A stretch of 64,000 nt of DNA from the NCBI RefSeq assembly GCF_000304475.1, contig NC_018947.1:186001-250000 (forward strand). Reading direction: 5' to 3'. Shown in pieces: positions 45,794 through 54,605 of the stretch. The notes beneath the pieces are model-generated. The model was not told where the DNA came from. It ran no database searches and was given only the letters and a program-made list of their open reading frames with translations. The translations under genes and the position numbers were made by a program. The number at the start of each line of letters is the position of its first letter. Positions within the stretch are counted from its first letter, which is position 1. The DNA comes from Kazachstania africana CBS 2517. Taxonomy: Eukaryota > Ascomycota > Saccharomycetes > Saccharomycetales > Saccharomycetaceae.

Positions 45794-48733
45794 TCACAAT
45801 TCATCGTGTTCAATATCGATAACACTATCATGATTTAAGGTTTCCTGCATATCAGCTGAAACATCTTTCTCAGTTTCACGTTCTTGGGATTCCTTTGTCT
45901 CCATTGGCAAAACATTATCCTCTTGGGCAATCTCTGAAACATTCGGTCTATATTCTTCTGATGCAGGGTTATAGGCTGAAGGTTCAATATGGTCATTCTT
46001 TAAAAAATTACCATTTTCTTGGAAATCCTCTGAAGTTTCTTCTGGACCCCCTTGCTGATTGCTCTCATCATGTTCTTCCTTTTCTACTATTTTTTGCAAA
46101 GCCTCACGGCCTATATAATCATCGCTTGAAATAGGTTGCACGCCTTCTTCAATATTTTTTCCGCCATGCTGGCTATCCAGTTGCACTGCTTCATTATCAT
46201 TTTCAAAGAGCTCCCCTGTTCTTAAGTCTGAATTTATGCTATTTGTTTCATGATTTGCGATCGCTTCAACATTAGTAACCTCGTCAAGAGTATCGGTGTC
46301 CATAATTGGCTCCGGGACGGCACTAATTACTGTGTCATCGGAAGACTGCATCTCTACTTTTGTGTGTACAGACTTCTCAATGGTAGGAGCCTCCAGGACA
46401 TAATCATCAAATTGTTTGTCCGGTTCAATATCCTCGTTCTCCCTAGCCTGGCTTTCAATGATGTTCTGTTCATGTATTCCTCCAGGCACTTCATCATTTT
46501 CTTTTATCAGCGTCGCATTTTCCTCTTGGTCCTTCACAACGTCTTGTTCCAAACCTTCATTAGATTTCATACGTTCATCGGCTTGAATTCCAGAATCCTT
46601 TACCCCACTGTCGATGATCTGGGAGGATTTCTCCTGTACTGCTTCCAATTGCTCCAAGGGTTCTCCACTAGAATCGCTAGAACGTTCTTGTTCAATTTGA
46701 ACTTCTTCAATTAGTTTTCCAACGTCCTCCTCTTCTATAAGAGAATCTGCTATATCCACTATTTCTGTTTCTTCTCTAGAATTTTCAACTGATTCTTCTG
46801 GATGACTCCTAGCCTTGAAAACTTGTTGATTCACTTCATTTTGTGATCTTGCATTTGTCTCCATTGGCTCTATAAGTTCATCTGAGCCTTCCTCATCTTG
46901 ACTGGGTACATTTTCGTCTTTCTTCTCTGCAACTTCCACCTGTTCATGAAGCTCACCTTGTTCTTCATTTTTCTTGTGATCTTGTTGAATATTTCTACTT
47001 TCTTCCATGACATTTTCATTCTGTTTTTTAGGTCTCTCGCCACCCTCTGTGAATTCTTCTTGTCTGCCATGTTCATTCTGTTTTTCTTCTTCTTCATAAT
47101 TTTGCTGAACGAGTTCACTTTCTTCGTTACTATTTTCATCCTGTTCTTTAGATTCGTTGCCATTTCCTGTGAGTTCTTCCTCTATTTTACCTAGCTGTTT
47201 ATCATCCATAAAGAAATCTACCATAACTTTCCCGTTTAATAGGTCATCAGTATCAAACTGAGTGGCCAAAAAAGCTTCAATCTCATATTCTTCACCTTGT
47301 TGTATATCAAATGCCTTCATTATATCTTCAAATTGAGCAGAATCAAAAATCTTTTTTAGCAATTCATTTGCTTCATCTTGAGTAAGGCCATCTTCAAAAA
47401 ATAAATCATTAATAACAATAACATTTCTAGCCTCACCTTTAGAGGCTAATATTTCAACCTCTAGCTCAGGTGAAATATGTACAGCAACTTTTTCTATTGC
47501 ATCGATTTTTTTTGATTTTTTATCAGAATCAATCTTTCTTCTCCCCACTAAATTTTCAAAATTGTTATTTTTATGATAGTACTCGAAATTGCTGTCCAAA
47601 GGGGATGTCAAATTATTTCTGATGACAAGTTCACCTTGCCTTGAGTCAGCTATTGCAAAACGGAGCTTTTGAACTCGATTGCCTTCTAGATCAAAAATAT
47701 CCGATATCCATGCGTACTGATCGCCAGATTGCATAGGTGATCCATCTGGTGCCTTCAGAAGGCCTTGAGCTATAAGTTTATTGATGGCATTTCCAAAATT
47801 TTCGTAAACATGCCTGCTAACTTTCCCATTATCTTCATTATTTATATCATCAGAATACATTAAAGCCCACATTTCATTTTCACGGGCTGGTTCCAACAAA
47901 TAGACACCATGGCCCAAAAATTTAGGACTATAAGCAGTAATCATATCAATGACATCTTTAGTGTTTACCTTATCTTCTGCAGCATCCTTTAAACACATTA
48001 TCGTTGAAGCAGTTTTACTATCTTCATTTTTTGATAATAGTTCAAAATTACAAAGTTCTGGCACTGCTATTTGTGCTTCATAATGACAAATCTTAGTTTC
48101 TCTGACCCATTGAATTGACGGTACTGTGTTTATCGGTCCACATACATATTGAACTTCAATTACCCTGGGATATCCTGTGACATCACACTCATCTCCAAAT
48201 CGAATTACCTCACTTATGTAATAACCGACGTCATCATACAATAATTGGAATTCACGCTCTTTTTTTGACGTACTCGACCTCCCAAGTGTATATAATAGTG
48301 TTTCAAGACTTTCAATCTTGTCAATATCACCATGGAATTGTATGAAATCCCCGCCAGAACAGTACCTATAAATCCAAAAGCCACTGTTGTAGACTAGACA
48401 TTTATCATCTAATACATCTGAAAGTACTTCAACACCTTCCTTCAAAGTATCTCTAAGGGCCTGTTGTAACTTTTCAGAATTCTTAGGTAATTCCTCTTCG
48501 TCAGTTAAACTAGACTGCTTTGGTATTAGGCATTCATCATTATTCCCAAAAGAAAACAAATTTTGAGTTGACATAAATGTTCCATTACTTTTCAAATTCT
48601 TCCACTCGTTGCCATCCACGTAATCGATCTTGTACTTATCACCGGCATTAGGATCTTCAATAGGAACAAGAATACCTCGTACTAACCTTAAAGAAAGCAG
48701 TAAAGAAGTCAAAAAAGTATGCTTCACTTGCAT
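45794..48733 (-). CDS. YOS9: ER glycan-recognition lectin Yos9 (OS-9 family), with long acidic extension
   Basis: A 979-residue luminal ER lectin that reads trimmed N-glycans on misfolded proteins and passes them to the Hrd1-Hrd3 ligase for ERAD. The start is the ATG at 48733 (MQVKHTFLTSLLLSL), a signal peptide aligning with S. cerevisiae Yos9; the in-frame codon further up is TTG, not ATG. ILVPIEDP follows cleavage. The MRH domain is clear: CLVYNSGFWIYRYC, GGDFIQFHG, LLYDDVGYYISEVIRFGDECDVTG, EVQYVCG, IQWVRETKICHYEAQI. The protein ends in HDEL, the yeast ER-retrieval signal. It is nearly twice the usual length (542 in S. cerevisiae) because of an acidic Glu/Gln/Asn/Ser-rich region after about residue 520, which includes a 40-residue tandem repeat. 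Divergent from EMC10, as YDR057W is from YDR056C. Confidence 0.95.
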   Translation of the reverse strand: MQVKHTFLTSLLLSLRLVRGILVPIEDPNAGDKYKIDYVDGNEWKNLKSNGTFMSTQNLFSFGNNDECLIPKQSSLTDEEELPKNSEKLQQALRDTLKEGVEVLSDVLDDKCLVYNSGFWIYRYCSGGDFIQFHGDIDKIESLETLLYTLGRSSTSKKEREFQLLYDDVGYYISEVIRFGDECDVTGYPRVIEVQYVCGPINTVPSIQWVRETKICHYEAQIAVPELCNFELLSKNEDSKTASTIMCLKDAAEDKVNTKDVIDMITAYSPKFLGHGVYLLEPARENEMWALMYSDDINNEDNGKVSRHVYENFGNAINKLIAQGLLKAPDGSPMQSGDQYAWISDIFDLEGNRVQKLRFAIADSRQGELVIRNNLTSPLDSNFEYYHKNNNFENLVGRRKIDSDKKSKKIDAIEKVAVHISPELEVEILASKGEARNVIVINDLFFEDGLTQDEANELLKKIFDSAQFEDIMKAFDIQQGEEYEIEAFLATQFDTDDLLNGKVMVDFFMDDKQLGKIEEELTGNGNESKEQDENSNEESELVQQNYEEEEKQNEHGRQEEFTEGGERPKKQNENVMEESRNIQQDHKKNEEQGELHEQVEVAEKKDENVPSQDEEGSDELIEPMETNARSQNEVNQQVFKARSHPEESVENSREETEIVDIADSLIEEEDVGKLIEEVQIEQERSSDSSGEPLEQLEAVQEKSSQIIDSGVKDSGIQADERMKSNEGLEQDVVKDQEENATLIKENDEVPGGIHEQNIIESQARENEDIEPDKQFDDYVLEAPTIEKSVHTKVEMQSSDDTVISAVPEPIMDTDTLDEVTNVEAIANHETNSINSDLRTGELFENDNEAVQLDSQHGGKNIEEGVQPISSDDYIGREALQKIVEKEEHDESNQQGGPEETSEDFQENGNFLKNDHIEPSAYNPASEEYRPNVSEIAQEDNVLPMETKESQERETEKDVSADMQETLNHDSVIDIEHDEL
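46940..47179 (-). repeat. 120-bp tandem duplication within YOS9
   Basis: Two adjacent 120-bp units (47060-47179 and 46940-47059 in reading order) encode 40-residue repeats that align without gaps. Unit 1 starts EELTGNGNESKEQDEN and unit 2 starts EEFTEGGERPKKQNEN. Both continue with EES..QQ and a Glu/Gln-rich end. The copies have diverged to roughly half identity at protein level, so the duplication is not recent. Confidence 0.8.
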
Positions 48734-48970
48734 AGTCCTCAATTAATCAATATACAGAGTCTCAGTAGCCTTAACTATTCAGCTTGAACTTTAGCCTGGC
48801 TTTTGCCTTTCTATGTGAAATACGTTTCGTCTTCTTATACACCGGAGATATTTTTTCCATATACACATTAAAAATACATCGAAATTTAATATCAAGAGGT
48901 GAGTTAACATTTTAAGAAGAGCCATTAAATAGTAGTGGCAATCAATCGGCTTTTCAATTAAGAGTTCACA

Positions 48971-49546
48971 ATGTTACTACAACTGTTTTTGCTGTCGCTG
49001 CCGGCTGCTCTGTGTACCCAGTTTTCATTGTATGCCACGACTCTTGAGAGGAGCGATGAAGTTTCCCTGGGAGAGTTTAATATGGATGTTGAATCGAGAG
49101 ATATTTCTGCTTTTGAACCACACAATGGTATGGACAGTCTAACACAAGGAAAGTATTGCGTGGGTATTAAGTCTACAGACCACGTATGGGATTCTGACTG
49201 CTTTTCCTTCATGGAATTGCAAGTCCCATTTAGCTACGATTTGGTTATTCAGTTGGATGAAAACACTATACAAAAGGTTTCATTGGCTTACAATGAAACT
49301 ACTGAAGGCATTATGCCCAAACTTAAGGAAACTACCGATGGTCCCATCGCTCCTGCTAGTAAGTTGAAGAAAATTACGAAGACTTATGCTGATAAGAAGG
49401 AAGACAAAAAATTGGGAAGTGAAGAAACCGATGAAGAAGAGAAACCATGGTATGTTAAGAATTGGAAGTCTATCGTCATTGGGATAATAATATATAACCT
49501 AGTCGTTGCATCTGCTAAGAAATCTCAAGATGAGAAACAAGAATGA
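48971..49546 (+). CDS. EMC10: ER membrane protein complex subunit Emc10
   Basis: A 191-residue single-pass ER membrane protein. It has a signal peptide (MLLQLFLLSLPAALCTQ), a luminal beta-rich domain (DSLTQGKYCVGIKSTDHVWDSDCFSF with two cysteines), an acidic linker and a C-terminal transmembrane segment (about 165-182: WKSIVIGIIIYNLVVASA) with a short Lys-rich cytosolic tail. This layout fits Emc10 (YDR056C, 205 residues), a subunit of the complex that inserts tail-anchored and multipass membrane proteins. It is paired divergently with YOS9 across 237 bp, as in S. cerevisiae. Confidence 0.88.
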   Translation: MLLQLFLLSLPAALCTQFSLYATTLERSDEVSLGEFNMDVESRDISAFEPHNGMDSLTQGKYCVGIKSTDHVWDSDCFSFMELQVPFSYDLVIQLDENTIQKVSLAYNETTEGIMPKLKETTDGPIAPASKLKKITKTYADKKEDKKLGSEETDEEEKPWYVKNWKSIVIGIIIYNLVVASAKKSQDEKQE

Positions 49547-49886
49547 CTTAAGCAGCATATATACAATTTAATTCAGGTTCTAGGAATTTGAAAACTTTAA
49601 AACATAATTTATTGGGAGTATATAATACGGTAAAGAGTAAGGATGATTTATGACTAAAAAGATGCGTGACAGCAATGTTCTTGTTAGAGAATACGAACGA
49701 CAAAAACAACATTTGCTTTGGAAAAAGATACCTGCCTTTTTCATGAAGTAGGGAAAGATAAATAAAATAACATTCTTAAAAAAAAGCTATTATAATTTAG
49801 ATGAAGATAGTGGTAGTAAAAGTGAAAACAGTCACTGTCATCCTTTTTTCTTTTTTATCAATTTGGAAAATTCATAGTCATTCAAC

Positions 49887-51359
49887 TTACAATAATGCAA
49901 CTGCAACAGCGGCAGCAAAACCCATGAAGGAGGAAGCTGGAGCGTATTGAGCAGCCGCAGCACCACTAGACTTGGATGAAGAGGACGAAGAGCTTCCGTC
50001 AGAAGAAACAGAAGCTGCAGCGTTGGAACCAGAACCAGTAGCAGAACTCTTAGAGTTTGATGTAGATGTAGCAGATAAAGAAACTGAAGTAGAAGTAGCA
50101 CCATTCTTACAGACGTACTTGTCACCTTCAATTGCACCACTCTTTTGTAATTTGTTGAAAGCGGAACAGGAGAAGTTAGTGGCGTGAGTTTCAATATCGG
50201 CACCACCTTTAACTGATTTTAAACTTGGTAAATCTAAGGTGCTGAAGTTACCTACAACGTCTAGAGCACCTCCAATGGTTTTCAAAGAGGAGAAACCGTC
50301 AATTTGGGATAAATCAGTGTTGTTAGAAAGAATGAAAGCACCGCTGACAGTAGTTAAGTTATTAGCGGTGATTTTAGTCAAATCGTCATTGTAAGTGACA
50401 GTGAAAGTACCACCGACTGTTTCCAAAGCATTCAATGATAGGGATGTGAAGGTGTTATTTAAGAAACCTAAAGAAGCGTTAACGTTTGATAACTTTGCAA
50501 AAGAAGCGTTGTTAACGGAGTAGACGGTAATGTTATTAGCCCAGACCAAATTGTCGAAGTTGATTGCAGCTTCATCAGCATTGTAGGAGAATGATAAGGA
50601 GTCCGTGACAGTTTCTAATGAAGATTCAATGGAGGTTAAGTATTTGTTATTATTAATGTTGAAAACGTTGACATCCTTTAAGACGGAGAAACCATCGATA
50701 GATTCTAAAGAAGTATCGGAGATGTAGATATTTTGAGCACTCTTTAAGTTACTGGCAAAAGTGGAGATTGCTGGTAAAGTGATTAGATTGATACTATCGA
50801 CGGTTTGTAACCCCCCGAAAGAGGCGGAGGTTAAGATAGTTAAACTTTGCAAATTCAAATCACCGGTGATAGTTTCGACGGCATCAGCGGAGAATTGTGT
50901 CAAAGAAGTGGCATTGTTGATGGTTAGAGAACCGTCGATGGTCTTGACGTTAGCTAAAGCGGCAGAACCCAAGTCACCAGTGATGGTTAAATTACCTACT
51001 AGAGTTTCACAATCGGAATATTTATCTAAATCGGTTTGAGCAGTAGCGGTAGCACTTGAACCTAGACTACAGGAAGATGGGACTGAGCTTGTAGAGTTAG
51101 TGGCTAATATGAGCTTGTTAGTATTAAGATATCGCGAGGACTAGTCATTGCCAGGCACTGTAGTTAACTTTCTTCGATAGAACTGCGTCGTTTTCTTCGC
51201 GATGTCCGAAAGAGGGAAGTTCACAAGGCACCAGCCACATGTATAATTCGTTTCTCGAGAAACGAATTATACATGTGATTATGAAAGAAAGATAGACATA
51301 CCTGCTAAAGCGGAAGCACTCAATACTGAGGCTAAAGCTAATTTTGAGTTTAGTTGCAT
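49887..51359 (-). CDS. ECM33: GPI-anchored cell-wall protein Ecm33/Pst1, spliced: complement(join(49887..51103,51302..51359))
   Basis: A 424-residue GPI-anchored glycoprotein needed for cell-wall integrity and N-glycosylation. Exon 1 encodes only the signal peptide (MQLNSKLALASVLSASALA). Exon 2 continues ATNSTSSVPSSCSLGSSATA and then the receptor-L-like repeats (GDLGSAALANVKTIDGSLTI, LTILTSASFGGLQTVDSINL, KDVNVFNINNNKYLTSIESS, FDNLVWANNIT) with many N-glycosylation sites. The CKNGATSTSV motif is followed by a Ser-rich stalk and a hydrophobic C-terminus (SFMGFAAAVAVALL) for GPI attachment. ECM33 (YBR078W, intron-containing, 429 residues) and PST1 (YDR055W) are a duplicate pair from this ancestral locus. 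The intron and sequence favour ECM33, while the neighbours EMC10 and CDC34 are those of PST1, as expected for an unduplicated order. Confidence 0.95.
51104..51301 (-). other. ECM33 intron (198 nt)
   Basis: On the minus strand the intron starts GTATGTC at 51301, has a TACTAAC branch point (about 51117-51123) and ends ATATTAG at 51104. It falls in phase 1 right after the signal-peptide codons. The same position is used in S. cerevisiae ECM33. It contains a perfect 42-bp palindrome. Confidence 0.93.
51236..51277. repeat. Perfect 42-bp palindrome inside the ECM33 intron
   Basis: Every base from 51236 to 51277 pairs with its partner across a centre between 51256 and 51257 (central CTCGAG). There is no loop in the DNA sense, and in RNA it would form a hairpin of up to about 19 pairs. 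It starts 24 nt after the 5' splice site, between it and the branch point. Confidence 0.97.
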
Positions 51360-53004
51360 GGTGATGAAGCGAGTGGATGTAAGTTTGAATGAGTAAAAGA
51401 GGGAATAACAAGTAAAAGAGGCAGAAAGGTCAGTTTTGGAAAGCCAGGAAGATTGAAATGTGATATATATTTATATTAAGAAAAAAAAAATGATCCAAGA
51501 TGTAGAAAACAAAATGGCAGCACCTCATTGAGTATTCAGTGGTGCTGCTTTGTTTTAAAAATAGAATTAGGAAATCAAAGACAAGCCATCACAATATATT
51601 TTTTTGCTTCGTTTTGCTTTCGACTACGGAGGAGGCAAAACGGATCATAATAAAAGATGATGATACTGAGTGTAGTGTAGTATTCTTTGCACCGTTCATT
51701 TAGAAATAGGAGGGCTACACATACGTAGCATGCATGATCGAAGAAAGTGTCGTAGGGTGGGTGGGGTTGTAAACATTATGGTGGATATGACCGCACAATG
51801 GAATATTGATTTGTATGTAGGGGCATTTCTGTGCAAAGCGTCCGAAACTCCAAGACAGTTTAGAATTTGGTCTCCGAAGAGACAATAAGAAATAACGCAG
51901 TTTTGGGTAAAAAAAAGAGAATGAAATGAGTCCAAAATGAAAATTATCGAGAAACATTTCCATTTTAGATCAGGACCAGACTGCCGTAGCGGGCTCCATT
52001 TACTCTCCTTCTCCTGTAATATAGTTTAAAACTTGTCACAAATCGAACCATTTGCTAGATCGGGGAACATGTGAAAGAGAAGGAATAGAAGAGTACAGTG
52101 TCAGATGACTGACTGATCCGGAGCAAGGCGTCAATTATTACTTGTCCCCCCCACACGCACTTCGAAGTGACTACAAACTGATGTTTTACTAGTATATATA
52201 CATATACATGGCGGGGGGTCCCTTCCGCCCGACGATATTTGAGTAGTTGTCACATTCTAGGATTGCGATATCACATGATAGGGATATAAATGCATTGTAG
52301 AGAAAAGTGCTAAACGCTTGGGTGATATCCAGTGCTTGCTGACCGTTAGTAATGAAGAATTGGCGATGTAGAAGCATGAGACCGGGTAATACAACCCTCA
52401 CAGTTTTAAAAATTTGACCCTCCTTGCCACCCGTCTCCTCTCGCTGTTCCGGGTTAGCACTCAAAATGGGGGCAAATGCCGATTAAGAAATAGCTGAATA
52501 CACGGCACACACCCTGCGTCTTAACTATGTGCTTCGTTTTTCTTAGCTATGCGTTTCCCAACGTCAACCTGTCAGCCACTTCGGCTGGTTTCTTTTGTCT
52601 ATCTCTGTCCTCCTTCACGCTCCTGAGGGAGAGGCCAAAAAATCCCAGGCAAAAATTTCCTCACAAAACTTGCCCAGCAAAAGGAAGAGGAAAGAAAATT
52701 TTCCTCTTATTCCGCTGCCAGTCTGGAAGTTTGACTTAAAAATTTAAGTGGTTTGTAATCAAACCACTTGTTACAATCAATTAAATATATTATTATCTCT
52801 TGATATTGAATACCTTTCTCTGTGATATTTTAATAAAAAGGTTTCAAACTTCTTCATCCAACAGAGAGTAAACAACAGTTCCCACTTACTGATCTCATTC
52901 TCTTTTTTGAAATCAAATCACATATAACAAATACACACAAAAGGTTAAAGCTTTAAAATATACTACTACATATCCCCCCTCACCATTATCATTCTAGTAA
53001 TATC
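51360..53004. promoter_or_regulatory. Divergent ECM33/CDC34 intergenic region
   Basis: A 1.6-kb region with promoters for both genes. ACCGGGTAAT at 52381-52390 is a full reverse-strand Reb1 site (ATTACCCGGT). TTGCCACC at 52424-52431 matches eight of nine bases of the proteasome-associated element GGTGGCAAA on the reverse strand, of possible interest for the ubiquitin gene CDC34 although 570 bp away. No gene or RNA recognised. Confidence 0.5.
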
Positions 53005-53868
53005 ATGAGTTCACGTAAAAGTACCGCCGCAAGTTTGTTATTACGACAATATAGAGAATTAACTGATCCAAAGAAAGCTATTCCATCTTTTAATATCGAA
53101 TTAGATGACGATTCAAATATCTTCGTGTGGAATATCGGGGTCATGGTACTAAATGAAGACTCTATCTATCACGGTGGTTACTTCAAAGCACAAATGAGGT
53201 TTCCCGACGATTTCCCCTTCAGCCCACCACAGTTCCGTTTCACCCCTGCTATTTATCATCCAAACGTCTACAGAGATGGTAGACTCTGCATTTCAATCTT
53301 ACATCAAAGTGGTGATCCAATGACAGACGAGCCAGATGCTGAAACTTGGTCTCCAGTGCAGACTGTGGAAAGTGTACTTATTTCAATAGTCTCCCTATTA
53401 GAAGATCCAAATATTTCATCACCAGCAAATGTCGATGCTGCTGTAGATTATAGAAAAAATCCAGATCAATATAAACAAAGAGTCAAGATGGAAGTTGAAA
53501 GATCAAAACAAGATATCCCACCAGGCTTTATAATGCCAACTTCAGAATCTGCTTATATCTCTTCCAGTAATACAAATATCAATGAATTAGATACAAAGAA
53601 AAATAATCTTTCTGAAAATTTCTGGTACGATAGTGATGATGATCAAAATTTATCAGATTTTGATGGTAACTCGATGAATTATGACGACAATGATGTGTAC
53701 AATTTCCAAGGTTATGGAGATGACGATGATGACGATGGAAATATAGAATTCGATGACGATGACGATGATTCTATGGATAACGATAGTGTAATGGATAGAA
53801 AACAACCAATAAAGGGGGAAGATGAAAGTGAAGATGTTGAAGAAATTGAACGAATGGATAAAAAATAA
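53005..53868 (+). CDS. CDC34: SCF ubiquitin-conjugating enzyme Cdc34 (Ubc3)
   Basis: A 287-residue E2 that works with SCF ligases to ubiquitinate Sic1, Cln and other cell-cycle proteins at G1/S. The catalytic cysteine is C95 in GRLCISILH, the same position as in S. cerevisiae. The HPN motif precedes it, and the Cdc34-type acidic-loop insertion follows (HQSGDPMTDEPDAETWSPVQ). The C-terminal tail after about residue 170 is strongly acidic (two Asp runs, GDDDDDDGN and EFDDDDDDS), as needed for fast binding to the Cul1 basic canyon. S. cerevisiae Cdc34 is 295 residues. Neighbours ECM33/PST1 and DBF4 match the order YDR055W, YDR054C, YDR052C. Confidence 0.97.
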   Translation: MSSRKSTAASLLLRQYRELTDPKKAIPSFNIELDDDSNIFVWNIGVMVLNEDSIYHGGYFKAQMRFPDDFPFSPPQFRFTPAIYHPNVYRDGRLCISILHQSGDPMTDEPDAETWSPVQTVESVLISIVSLLEDPNISSPANVDAAVDYRKNPDQYKQRVKMEVERSKQDIPPGFIMPTSESAYISSSNTNINELDTKKNNLSENFWYDSDDDQNLSDFDGNSMNYDDNDVYNFQGYGDDDDDDGNIEFDDDDDDSMDNDSVMDRKQPIKGEDESEDVEEIERMDKK

Positions 53869-54605
53869 ATACCAACCTTATCATCTACAAATCTTTCTTT
53901 TTTCACTCTCCCAACACAAAATAAAGTATTATACATTCCAATAATTCCCATGAAGTACCATTATTAATATCATAAAACATTAAAAATGAAATAAAATACA
54001 GACATGTATATGTCGCAGATACCTTTATTTTGTACCCTTCATTTTTCCCATTTGATTTGGCTATCTCCTCATACCTCTCTTTTTATTTTGCATCTATTTT
54101 TTTCACAAAGCACTTCATCATGTTAATCATAATACTAAAGCGAGAATATTTCACTCAAGCTTAATCCTACAACTCTATATTTTACTATATAATAACGTAT
54201 AGATGTATATAGCTCTCCTTCTGAGATTGAAACAAAGAAGGAATCTTTAATGTAAGCGAATATGAATCTCTAACTATTCTTTATCATCAGCCATAATTGT
54301 TATTATTACTACTACTACTACCACCACTCATGCCCTCACAGCCAAGTAGCTTTATAGTGGAGACGGATCGTCCGGGTAGGGCTAAACACGCGATTTTTGA
54401 GATATACGCCAATTTTTTTTTTCTCAGGCTTTGCTTTGTTTACGCGCCATGCTTTGCAAAAGTATCAGATATATTTTATCACTAAGAAGTTCTTGAAACA
54501 TCCTACAAGGAAACTCACAATTCTCACTCACATCCGGTGGAATACATACCCTCTACAAGGCATCATTCTGTTTGGCATAGGAGAAACAGTAAGTCGTTTC
54601 TAATC
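53869..54605. promoter_or_regulatory. CDC34-DBF4 intergenic region
   Basis: A 737-bp tandem intergenic region. ACGCG-containing sequences occur at about 54387 (ACACGCGAT) and 54440 (TTACGCGCC), 165-220 bp upstream of DBF4. These resemble degenerate MCB/SCB elements, plausible for a G1/S gene but not perfect matches. No gene recognised. Confidence 0.4.
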
